64,000 nt of DNA from assembly GCF_030936135.1 (NCBI RefSeq), contig NC_082603.1, positions 14,910,880 to 14,974,879 of the forward strand, given 5' to 3'. The translations under genes and the position numbers were made by a program. Below, piece by piece: positions 37,566-49,860 of this stretch; the stretch's first letter is position 1; every line of letters starts with the position of its first letter. Origin of the DNA: Gavia stellata (Eukaryota > Chordata > Aves > Gaviiformes > Gaviidae). Below the pieces are notes generated by a model, which was not told the origin of the DNA, did no database searches, and was given only the letters and a program-made list of their open reading frames with translations.

Positions 37566-39905
37566 AAATTATGTAAATTCACAGTATGCACAACATCCTT
37601 GTTTGCAAGGAATGAAGTACTGCTTTGCTGAGTTTGGTATCTTGTGGTGGTATGTCTGGGAGCTTTTGAAGTTTCTGGTTTATACTCTTTTGGTTTGTGT
37701 TCTTTTCAAAATGGAAGAAAATGGGAGAAAGTTTGAGCAATCTTTCAACACTGAGCCATTGAGATTTCTAGATAATGTCTGAGACACAAGAGAATGTAGT
37801 GTGAAAAACTCTGCACAGCATTGCCACAAGCTGTCAGCAGCAGGAGGGGAGGGATTTGGCAGTGATCCCACAAACTATAGCTGGAGGGCTGAATGTGCAA
37901 AATCTATTAAGGAGTAATTCTCCATACAATCTGTATTGCCAATTACTGTATTTAACACAGTACAAGTGAGTAATCAATTACTTTCACATTTGAAGAACTC
38001 TTACTTAGATATTTAACATTCAAATTATTATTTTTTAAAACAAATGTAAGCAGATTGGATAATTACTTTAAAAATTAGGTCAAGTGTTTTCTATAGAACT
38101 AGGATTGGAAGAAAACCTGATTTTTTTTATTTTTGAGGAGGGTAGTCATATTACTGATGTAATAGTATTTTTATTAAGAGCTTATATTTGAAACAGAGTA
38201 GAATGTTAAAAACTTTCAAAAAATCAGTGTTTTCCTGCTGTATCTCTTTGAAATAAAAACTGAGGTTATTTCATTGGAAGAGTGTTGCAATCACATTAAA
38301 TGAATGCTTATCTTTAAAACTCTAGCTTGGTCACGTTTTGGACTGGTTAGAATGTTATGTCAGTTCACAAAATTGCTTTTCACCTAGCAAAGTTAGAAAG
38401 ATTTCTTGTCCAGAAGGTGTGCAGTAATTCATAATATTGCTCCTTTGTGAGATCTGGGCCCTTCCAAGGAACTGAAATCAAGGTAAAGGAGGACAGTTTT
38501 GAGGTGGGGGAAGTTTTTTTCTTGACTCATTGAAGGACTGAAGAAGAGTTCCCTTGGGTTTGTTGCAGAGGGATTGTTTGACTTCTTTTTTTTCTGTCAC
38601 GCTGTGCTACCCTATTCCTTTTGTGGAGTATATAATGAAGGAAGGGAGGGCTGTGATGGTCAGGTTCAGGGCTGGCAGGAGCAAGACTTGCCACCACACC
38701 TCTTGTTCCTTGCAAACAAAATGAAATCCTTCACTATGCTTTTCACAACAACCCTGGGAAAAATTTTGATGTAGGTTATTCGGATTCTAAAAGAGTCTAA
38801 TGTTTTTGGTATGTAGAAATCTTGACCAGAGAGTGTTAAAGAAGAATGGCTGATACATTGTTAAATGTCCTAAACTGTAAGGTAAGTGTAATAATAAAAC
38901 AGGGTAGAGAGTAGTAATAAAACAGATAAGAGAGAAATATTTGGAACCTTACTGAATTGGTAGAACATTTTAAAAATATCATCGAATTTTATAGAAGATT
39001 GTTTACATAGGTATTGTTTCCACTGTTAATGACAAAAACTTAATTTCAAGGTAGCATTTTGTATGATTTATCAAAATGAATATGTGAAACAATAGACCAA
39101 CAGCATGAAGCATAGATGAAACAAGAGCTTCTTTTGTTGGAGCCTGTGAAGAGTGTGTAATCAGAGCTCAAGTCTATGACACTTGAAAAGAAAAACTGTC
39201 AGTTCTGAACCACAAGATTAACATCCCTGCCTGTACTTAAAAGATGAATACCTCTTTTTAGTTGTATCTTTCCTGCAGTTGAACTGTCAAGCACAGGCAT
39301 CTTGAAAGAAATTTTTTTTTTAGTGTCTTAGAAGATTCATCCTCAGGCTCCTGTTTTTTTATGGAAAGAGACAGAAGTCTGCAGTCTAGATAAAGGAATG
39401 TAGTACAGTGCATCTTCTAGGTCACCCTGCGATTATGGCCCATACACAAGTTGTACAAAGAAGCACCTTATATTTCATATAATGTGTTTGATCAATTTAA
39501 TTCTTGATAATTTGATTTCCTAACTTTAAAGAAGTCACAATTAGATTGAATTAATAGCATAGATGTTTTGAAAAATATACTGATGGCAGGTTTAAAAGCC
39601 AAAGTATGAGAAAATTGTGGCTAATGTAGGCCTACTTTTCTATCCCATTTAATCTGTTTTGCAATTTGAAGTTTGTAATCTGCAGATATGTCTAAATACT
39701 GTTGCCAGATAAAATATGCATCTTAGAAGGGCAAAGTGTATTTCTGGACTGATTGTAGTCTTTCAGTATCCCTCCACTTAGCAGGGATTAGAGAGAACAC
39801 AGAGCCAGTCTCTTCTTAGAGGTGTACAATAAAAAGACGATGGGATATGGTCAAAAGATGTGACAAGGGAAGTTCCAATTGTATGTGAGCAACAGATTCA
39901 TGGTG
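37566..39905. other. unassigned intergenic DNA
   Basis: AT-rich stretch of about 2.3 kb without recognised genes or repeats. Confidence 0.55.
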
Positions 39906-40091
39906 AGGGTGGGTCAGCACTCAAAACAAGTTGCTCAGCAGCTGTAGAACCTCTGTCCTTGAGGATTTTTGCAATTCAGCTGGAAAAGATCCTGATCAAC
40001 CTAATCTAACTGTAAAGTTAGTCTTGCTTTGAGTGGGACGTTGGACTTGATGATCTCCTGTGGCCATCCCTGCCTAAATTTTTCTGTAACT
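39906..40091 (+). mobile_element. diverged CR1 LINE 3' fragment
   Basis: Sense-strand CR1 end: 'ggtcagcactcaaaacaagttgctcagcag', then 'gatcctgatcaacctaatctaactgtaaagttagtcttgctttgag' and 'gttggacttgatgatctc', each a recognisable block of the avian CR1 3' region with many changes. Confidence 0.85.
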
Positions 40092-40806
40092 ATACATGAC
40101 AAAGGCTTCCATGACATACTGTTTCTTGTTTTGTAAGGAGCAATGTAATTCCCGTACAAGATCCAATGAAAAATATTCAAACAGTTCAGTACACTGGTCT
40201 TTGGCAATAAGCAGCAACCAAAGTTTCACAGGAGGATGTAAGAAACACTCCTGAAGACAGATTTAGGAATAGCTGCTTCTACAGTATTGAGCTTTTTTTT
40301 GATATCTGATAGAGACTGCTTAAATGTAAGTCTGCAGACTTAGTCTTTTTTCCAAATCAGTGGCATTAGTCGTAAGTCTAAATGTCCAGTCATTTCATGA
40401 CTCCTTTTAAAGTGTTCCCAAAATCCTTCCTGTGAAAGAATTGCACAGCTTAATGAGACACTTTGTAGAAAGCATTTCCTTTGATTTGTTTAAAATACTT
40501 CTCCTTTTTGTGCCCTGGTTTTTGAATTATGATGCAGGAAGACTAAAAGTTTGTCATCTATCATTTTTCTACTAATCATTAATGTTTGCAATTCTGTCTT
40601 ACTCATATCTTTTCTAAATGAAAAAAAAACCCAAACCAAAATATCACTCCTTTAAGTGTTTCTATTTAGAAATGCTTTTCACATGTCAATAATCTCTGTC
40701 ACCCTCTCCAAAACTTCTAGTACAACGTCACCTTTCATAGGCAGCGATCAGTCTGGTACTTTCTATTCCAAATGAAGCTCCATCATTTAGTTACCTTAAG
40801 GGAATT

Positions 40807-40848
40807 ATATTCTTGTATTATTCTTGTTATATTCTTGTATTATTCTGC
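40807..40848. repeat. imperfect tandem duplication, unit about 22 bp
   Basis: The unit ttatattcttgtattattct g occurs twice in a row with nearly no change. Simple local duplication in non-coding DNA. Confidence 0.85.
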
Positions 40849-41003
40849 ATCTCATTCCTTGCAGATCCTAGTATTTTGAGATATTGCTGTCTTAAGCTGA
40901 CTGAGTCTGGCTGATACCAAAACAAGATATTTCATAATTTCCAATCCCAATAGCCCATAGTAGGCCAAAAGGACAGTCTACTCCTTACTGAAAACTGATT
41001 TCT

Positions 41004-41021
41004 CACCCACCCACCCACCCT
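41004..41021. repeat. (CCCA)n microsatellite
   Basis: Four CCCA-type units followed by CCC and then a T run. Short and ordinary. Confidence 0.85.
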
Positions 41022-44000
41022 TTTTTTTCTCCTGGGTTATTTTTTGACTGAATCAGGTCCTGAATCTAAATTGCTGTAGGGTCTTACTTATATCTAGGCT
41101 AGTGCAACCAAGCTAATGGTGGTGATCATCAGCATGATGACAGAGCCATCTCTCCCACACTTGCATCAATTGAAATTATCTGTGAAACCAGTTACTCCTG
41201 GGAGCTGACCTTTTTTTAACCATAGATGGACATTCAGCAGAGACCTTTACTGAGCTTAGAACAGTGATTGTTAATTGCCTACTTAGTAACATGCACACTA
41301 AACTTATAGTAGATTTAATAACTTCATCTAAATGGTCATTGTTCAGCATGTCACAAAGCAAAAATTTCCTGTAGGAAGTCGAAAGTGGTTAGCTTCTCTC
41401 TGGAGGCCTTTGACATTTATAAAGCCTGACCGGGATTTTCCAAGTACAATGACTGAAAAATATTTTCCATTTCCCTGAACATTTGAAGTGTATTTGATAA
41501 CCATATTTAGGACTTCCTTTAGAGTATCCTTGATTGAAAAGTGTATTCAAGTAAATCTTTATTCCCAGAAAGAGTCTAAGATTGTCTTAATGTTCTTTTA
41601 AATGCAAAGACCTGTACTGTAGAAATAAATGAGACTTGTCAGAGTTACACAGGATACAGGATTCAGCCCTTACAAAAGAAGATGTGATGATGGGCTATAT
41701 CTCTCCTACCATGGCCCTGCAGTGCTTTGCAGCCATATCCCTTTCCTTTTCAGAATATTGCAAATGGCATTTAGGATCAGCCATCCATAGATCACCAATA
41801 TAATCAGAAGCCAATTGAAATATATATTTGCTCACTGTGGAAACTTATAAGAACTTTTGATGTGGGGGAAGGTCAACATATTCTGTTTTTAATGAATAAG
41901 CATTGAGTAAAAGAGAGGTTTTCACTTCTCATTAGTATTAGTTATGGAAGACACCTCTTCTGCTCCTCTCTTTTTTCAAAGTTCTTACTTGTACATCTGT
42001 TCTGGATTGCCTGTTTTATGACCACATCAGCCACATCCTAGGTGCAGCCATGAACTCCAGTATGTGCTTCCCTGTGTTACTGAGATAACACCTCTTCAGT
42101 GTCTTCTACCTCAGCGATGGTATTAACCAAGAGTCACGCTGGGTGGAATGGCAGGACACCTGGTGCACAGGACAAACCCAGGGCTGTGAGCTGCATCAGG
42201 ATGGTTCAATGTTCACTGCCCCTGGAGAAAGCCTGCAGTCTGGAGCCAGGCACTTTCCCTAAAGAACCCAGTGAGCAGATCTGAAGGTGTAAATGAATGT
42301 GCGCTCTGAGCTACTTTCAGCAGTTTTGCCATACAAGTGATACATATTGGTATGTCAGCAGCTTCCCAGCTTTCTTTTGAAACAGCAAGTTGGTTAAGAA
42401 CACATGCTGTTCCTGTCATCTTGTATTATAACCTGCTTGCTCAACAGCAACAAAAAAACCCCAAAAGAACCGCAGAACTTTATATCAAAATCCATGAGTC
42501 AAGAACATAAATCTACAAATTGCTGCTGTTTTTCTTCCTGCTGTCTTCTCATAAAGAAATTGCTTAGGAAATAATTTTTTCCGTGATAATATAGAGTCAG
42601 CTGATTTAGACACATATTTCCGTAACATCAAAATTCATGTCAACCAACAGCTGGGCCTTTTTAAAGAAGCATAACTATAGTGTGAACTGACAGCCATCCT
42701 CGCAGTTAGTTAATCCCCTGACCTAAATTTGTGTGTTTGTCACCACCGCCAACACTACTACTATTTGCTTCTAAGGTTAAAGGGGGAAATAATGTCTCTG
42801 TCTGCATGCAGTTGTAAAGCTGTGCCAGAGTAGGTTTTACTCTGTTAATTACTAAAATCCATAAACTGTTTAAGTGAAAGCTGGCGCTGTTTATGATGGC
42901 TTTTTTGGATAGTAGAAGACATTATTTTTAATATTACTAATAGCTGCTATTTAATTTGATGGACCTTTAATTTAACTTTGTTAATAAATTTGTCTCCAAT
43001 CTGTAGTAACAAAACACAATGCTTTTTAAATGTGTAAGTAAATTCAGCGCACTTCACCAAGGCTTCAGTAAGTCTTTTCAGGACTGTGACCCAACCCTAT
43101 GCCACATGCAAGACGCGTGACGCTGTGGGGTTGTAATTGCAGAAATGCTGTAGAGAGGAGACAGTGTAGCACAGTGACTTAGGTTCTCAAAAAGCTTTCC
43201 AGGTGCAGGAATTTCCCTGCAAAGGTTTTCCTCTTGGTTTTGTGCATAAAATCCTAAAAATTGCCACAAAATTGCACTTAATTCTAAACTGAGACTCCCT
43301 CCCAGACTCATGAATGAAAGTTGTTTCTAAGTTACTCTCATCCTGTTTTCATGCTGCATTCTTATTTGTAAAGAGGCATTAAATATAAAACATGTGCTTG
43401 GGAATGTTAATGCTCTACTGGAACAGCTGTGGTACAGCACACAAGCTGTTTTGTTCCAGAGAAGAAAATTGTGCTAAATTTGAACAATGTATGAGGCACT
43501 TTTGGACTTTTGAGAGATCTGTTAGTGTGAAAATAAAAAGATAGGTTTTTAGCCCTATACTAGAGAGATTTAAAGTATCATTACTGTCAGTGATGTGCAG
43601 AAATCTTCAAAATAATTACAAATTTCAGAGTCATTACAAAATAGTAAGAGCAGTCAGGCAGTGCAACTAGGCACTGAGAACTGGGGATCCTGAAACCTAC
43701 TTTTTGACTCAGTCTTTTCTAACATGCCTTTTAGCAACTGATTTCACTTGTCTGTCTGTCCTGTATCTTGCCTTGTTACACTGTTTTTTCTTACAGGCAC
43801 ATAATGAAGCTTAGTTCAAGTAAATCACTTTGTAACTACTAGGAGAAAGACGCTGGGGCAGAATAGTACTCTTCCTCATATGGTGGTAGTTTGAATGTGG
43901 GGTAGATAAAGCATATGTAGGAGTAAAATGCTGGGAAAGAGACTTCTCTAAAATTTGATCAAGTTTTCTTTACTCTGTTTTGGTTTTGGCTTTTTGTGGA

Positions 44001-47000
44001 TTTTGCATATCTTGGTTGGTCAGTCATATCTTGGAAGGTCAGTCTTACGTTCATGTGAGAAAAGCCAGCCTTGTTCTTTTCCTGGATGAAGTTGGGAAAC
44101 CTCAGGAATCTCATGCAAGTCGTTTTGTGAAATTTCCATCACAGGTTCCCAGCAGTTTGGATGCAGTCTTAGGCATACTCTGAACAATACTCTGTCACCT
44201 AAACAAGGAGAACCAAAAGAAAAACATCCTTCTTTCGAAGATGTCTGTTGTCTATGGGCCAATAACTGTTACTTTGTTAAGGACTGGGAGGTAGTTGCAA
44301 GACTTCACAAACCTCCATGCAGACAATGGCGATCCATTTTTGCTAGAATTGTATTTGACTACATGTTCATCTAGACTTTATTTTTTAGCTTGCTTGAGCC
44401 GGAACTCCCAGATAGATAATCCATGCTGCCTACACATTGAATCTCACTTTGTCTAAGTTGGTTGAACCAAGGGCTCTCCAGGAGGAGTGACTCAGACACA
44501 GGGATAGCCAGGTTCACGTGAAAGTCCTATCCCTCTAGACTCTGTGGGCACAGCTGGCTCCAGGAACTTGAGCATACACTCAAGTACAGCTACAGCATTA
44601 TATATGTGAGCTTAATTTGCTTCAGTTTCATGTGCATTAAAGAACAAATTGTTTGATGCAAAAAACCCCAACAAAACTCTGTAGGAGGATGTGTCTCTCC
44701 TCTATTCATGCAGAAATAAGGTGAATCCCATATTCCAGTATTCCTTCTATTTCATAAGATATCATGAACAACTATTTACTGTAGCTGTCTCTGCAGGCAG
44801 AGGCTAGTGCTGCATTCATGGGAACTGAGCCTCTGTCCGGTTAAACCGCAGGAGGTACTTGCAGAGATGTCCTTGAATGCTTTCTGCATCTCCGATTGTT
44901 GTAGCTTGCAGGAAGTAAAATGGTTTTGCAAGGACCAAGGTTAGCTGGAGCCAGACTGTACTTTTAATTCCGCAGTTTAACAATACTGTGATATTGTAAT
45001 GCTTTTGTAAGCAGATGTGAATGTGAGAAGAGGGAGGAGAAGGGAAATAAATGTAAATTTGGAGGGAAGGTGAGGAAACACACATAAAGCAGGAAAGACA
45101 TTAACTTGAAAGCAGAGCATAGCAACTAAAAATAGAAGCAGAAAATTAAGTAAAAAACCAACAAGAAGTAAAAAAGACAATTTTTTTTTTTTTTATATTT
45201 GATCCTATTTGTCATAAATACTTGGTTCCACTGCAACTGAGTCTGCAAGCAGGAGATGCTGACAGTCTACAGTGCAGAAAATGGGCATTGGATTGCTCAC
45301 TTCTTCACAGATTCACATGTTACAGGCCATGATACAAAGAAAGTGAATAGTGACTAGGGAGAGAGAATGACAAAGAAGGCAAAAGAAAGGCTTAGATCAA
45401 TAGGGTGAGACTGTGTAATTTAAACCTGCTAAGTATCAGAGATTTTGTAATATGTCATGAGATCATATGGAAAATTGTACAGTTTTTGCTGAGATTTCCT
45501 TATTTTCTTCTGCTGAATTTTGACTTTATTTATCTTACCCATACTACTGACGTGTCCAGGGGAGTAGCGGCTCCTGGAAACAGCCTGCCTATGATTTACT
45601 GGAAACTTGAATTTCATGCAGTCATGTGGTGGGAGAAGCAGCTTTAACAAAAAAGGTTAGATTGTGGTTACTGGCTCTGAGACTCAAATTCCTGCACAGT
45701 GGGAGCCTGGGTTTGCCCCTCAGGCTCACTGTGCAGCCCGTGAGGAGTGGAGCAGTGAACCATCCAAATGCTTGGTGATTGCTGCTGAGACCTAAGCAGT
45801 ACGTGGGTATGTTTGAAACCCAGTTCTTCCTGCAGGGACATCTTTCCATCCGTTTGTGATCTTGTAGTGTGAGAGACCAGCAACTTTTTCATCAGAAATA
45901 CAGCAGGAGTCATTTAACAATCTGGACAAGAGGTGGTAGGGTTTCCTTCTTTTCACAATGTGTGAGTTAAAGCATCATCCAGGAAGTAAGAGATCCAGGT
46001 TTAACTACTTCTTCTTCTGCCAGAAAGGATTTAAATAGTTTTCCCTCCAAATTGCAGCAATCACTAGCTATCCAATTTACCGTGGGAGAGAGGCTCTCCT
46101 CTTTTCCTGCATGATAACCAGAGTGACTGGGGTGTTCATAAGGAAGAAGGTTTCATTGGTTCTGTTTCAGGATCATTAAATAATCATTGGCTAAAACATG
46201 TATCTAAATTCTGTCTAAATGTGGGCTTGGGCTTGACTCTTGATTGAGTGGCAAAGCATTTGTATTGTGCTTGTTTTACAGAGCACCTATTAAATAATAA
46301 ACAGGATACAGGAATCTGGCTTGCAGCCAGAGGACATAAATCTTGTGGTCCTGGAGGTCACCATCTTCTAAGCGGAAGCAAACAAATCTATCTAAAAGCA
46401 CAGTTTCAAAATTATTTGTGCTGACTGACCAAAATATGTTAAAAGCAAATTAGTTCAACATCACATTGACCTTTTCTCTCTGACAGTGGTTATCATTGAT
46501 TCAGTTACTTTAATTTCTTTCTGCAAGTATGGAGGGTTAATATATAAAGTATTTTTATTTAGTATATGGCTTTTTGGGCTATATTAACCCATTCTAAGTA
46601 TTCTATTTCATTATTACTAATCAAATCTGTCCTCAGCTGTGCAGGTTTTACAACTGATTAAAAAAAAAAAAAAGCAAAGAAACTTAACTATGTCCTCAGC
46701 TTCAGAGGAGCTGAGCACACTGCAACAATTGTAAACTTCAGTGGGAGCACAAGTAGACACTTCTGGAAATAAGACTTCGTACAGGTATGTAAGTATTCTT
46801 TACCTGGGAGCAGGACCTGCCCTATGGAAAGATATAAACTTCTAAATCAGTTAGTTACTTTTAAAGTTTTGCTCCAGCAGTCCATCAAGTTTGAAAATTT
46901 TGTTCCAGTTGTAATTAATAAGGTGAAGGAAATCAGTACATTTGAATGTTTTCAGCAATTAGCTGCATAGGTCTTTTCTTAGCCCTCCAGCAAAAGCAGC

Positions 47001-49459
47001 AGCTTAGACTGATTTTTTTGTTTTTTTTTAAATTGTTCCTTTTTTAGCACTGAAAAACATAGAATTAAGAGTTATTTTCCAAGGTTTTTGAGACCAGAGG
47101 CTTTTACATTTTGGAATGGAAAGAGAAAGAAACAATTAGTAGTACTATAAAGAATGTTTCAGCTGAGAAGTCAATTGTGTGTAGCAAAATCACTGGTAAA
47201 GCTGAGGACCTGAAGTTTAAAGTCTAGAGCTATGAGTGGGGGTAATAAAAAGAAGAAAGGTTTGAATGGATAGAAGGCCCAAGATTTGCTGGGCTTTATG
47301 GAATGTAATTAATTTTTAAGTCCTATTTTGAGCTCATACAGTTCAGCTTAACTTGCAGAGTCTTCCTTTACAGTTTTATATCTGATAATTTGATTATGAA
47401 AATGAACTCTCCCACACAGAAAAGAATGCTAGCAATCTTGTTCTGATAAGAGATATTTATACAGCACCACCAAATCACTTAAACATAAGGGGGCCATGTG
47501 CTTATCCTCATTTCTGATGATGAGCCCACTGTAGCTATCTAAGATTTGTCAGCATGTGTTGATATTCCCTGTTCAGTTGGGGCCAGTGCTTTCCAGTGCT
47601 ACTTCAGAGTAACTTCTTTGACTTATTTGGATATTCTGTGAATTTAATTGCTATAAATTGAGAATCTTTCTTTACACTCACATCTTAAAATGGCACGGAT
47701 AGAGGACCTAACTTTTAACCTATCCTTGATCGGGGAGAAAGGAAAAATCTAAGGAATCTTGGGAAAGGGGCCTGGGGAAGAGAGGACTAACCTTCATAAA
47801 AAGCAATATAATCGATAAATTTGCATAGCTGAAAGGTAAGTGAGTGAACATAATTCATTTGCTGTGGAGTACCCACTAGCAAGCCATTACAGCAAAGTAT
47901 AATTCAAAATCAGAGTAGTCTGTGACTAAATTGGGGGGGATGATAGTAGAATAAAAGTGATGGAAATGCTGTTTAGACTCACTGCTTACTCTCCCCTCCT
48001 TTCTTGGCTAAATGCTGTAATCTGATAATCTTTTTCACTTATGCCTATAGCCCAAATTCCATCTTCAGTTATACAAATGTAAATTCCCTTAGTCATGGTT
48101 TCATCATATTATAAGCAAAGGTTTGCTGTTGTATTATAACAGCAAAGTCTTGACCGCTGTTTCTAAAATACAGTGTACTGGAATTTGTCGTAGTCTGCAC
48201 AGCCTTTTCGTATAAGACCCCATTCTGATAAAAAGTGAATGCTTTATTTGTCACTTTTTTTTTTTTTAATAATGGAATGTAATACCAGTATAGGAAAGAA
48301 GTCTGGGATTAAAACAAGCCTGACTTTGTCCAGATGCTACAAGCATTAATGGCTGAGAAAACATACAATCCACTAGCACATTCCTGGATTACAAGAGTTG
48401 CATAAACTTCAGGTCAGCTGGAGTTGTATAAACTAGAACACTGCAGTGCGTGCAAAATTCTCTGTTCCTAGAGAAGTTTCCATGTGGAAAAATCATTAAA
48501 CCCTTTCACAAATTGTCTTTTTACACAGGAATCATTCATCTGGTAATGGAATTCTTAAGTGGCTAGACAAATATAATTGGAAGGAGAGAAAGAGAAATAC
48601 TTCTAGATGTTTTCTGAACTAATAGATTTGTTCTTTTTATGGATCTTTGAAAATTTGCATAGTGTGGCAGAAAATTTGTCTAAAATTTCATCCTAAAATA
48701 CTTGTATGTGAAGAAAAAGATTCAGTTATTATTTGAAAGTGGGATATTCAAATCAGAGTTCCGTGTTCTAGGAGATATCCTATCATTACGGATTTGGAAA
48801 GTATTGGGCAGAAAGCCTCTTGGGCAGAGGAGAGACTGAAACATGTAAGAGGCAGCTGGGTGGTACAAAATCTCACCATCACACAGCTTGTAGTGTGAGC
48901 TTCTCCATATGCGTACTCCGTAAGAGCTTTTAGCTTTTAAGTGGACTTATCAGTAGGTTTCCTATACTTTGAACTTTGGTCTTCAAAGTATATTTGGGAT
49001 TACTAAATTCTAGTAAATCTGGGATTAAAGGAAAAATTCTGGTTCTGCCTAAATTTACACAGGACTCTGTTCCCACTTGTTTTACCTCAGTCTTTACGGA
49101 CTTTTCCTGCAGTCGAATATTAGGGAAGCCCTTTCCAGTTGACATATCTTACTTGATTTTTAGATACTGATATTATTTCCTATTCTCTCCAATCACCAAC
49201 AGATTGAATCTCTGTGCATTCACTTGTTTTTAATTCAAGAAGATATAGCTCTAATTCTGAAAAAAACCTTCTCCATTGTTTCCATTGTAAGGAATTTAAT
49301 TTGGCATTTTTTTCCCTATATGCACCTTTATTTGGTATAGTGTTTTATTTAGCCTATGGCTCATTTTAACAATTATGCCAGTTACAAATATCCTGTGCTG
49401 GAGTATTTTAGAGAATTCTTCTGCACTATGTTTGGATAATCATTAGTTGCCAGATAGGG

Positions 49460-49860
49460 CATTCAGGTTCATAGGATAATTGAAGTGGGAAGGGACCGCA
49501 GGAGGGCTCTGGTCCAAATTCCTGCTCAGTGCGGGGTCAGCCATGAGCTCAGACTGTGTTCATCAGGGATTTGTCCAGCCTGAGCATCTCTTGTCTCAGT
49601 TTACCACCGCTGCCTCTCCCCCTCCTGCCATGCACCAGCGTGAAGGGCCTGGCTCTGTCTCCTCCATAACCTCCTCGCAGGCACTGGCAGTTGCTGGTAG
49701 GTGCCCGAAGCCACCCACTCCCCAGGCTGAGCAAGCCCTCTGCCCTCAGCCTCTCCTCACAGGACTCCAGCCCCAGACCAACTTGACCACTGGTGTCTTT
49801 CTTGTATGGAGGGGCCCAAAACTGGATGCAGTATTCTCAACATGGTCTAGAAAATATAAG
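49460..49860 (-). mobile_element. diverged CR1 LINE fragment (antisense)
   Basis: Antisense copy of the CR1 3' half. Recognisable in order: 'aggataattgaagtgggaagggacc', 'aaattcctgctcagtg', 'ggatttgtccagcctgagcat', 'gggcctggctctgtctcctcc', 'ccaggctgagcaagccctctgccctcagcctctcctcaca' and 'tgtctttcttgtatggaggggcccaaaactggatgcagtattct'. The open frames crossing it on both strands are by-products of the repeat. Confidence 0.88.

Larger units (their letters stand above)
40092..49459. other. long intergenic stretch
   Basis: About 9.4 kb without a recognised gene. It includes an imperfect 22-base tandem duplication at 40,807-40,848, a CCCA/CCAC tract at 41,004-41,021, and a candidate regulatory block at 42,590-43,030 described under findings. 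No exons with protein similarity were found on either strand. Confidence 0.6.
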
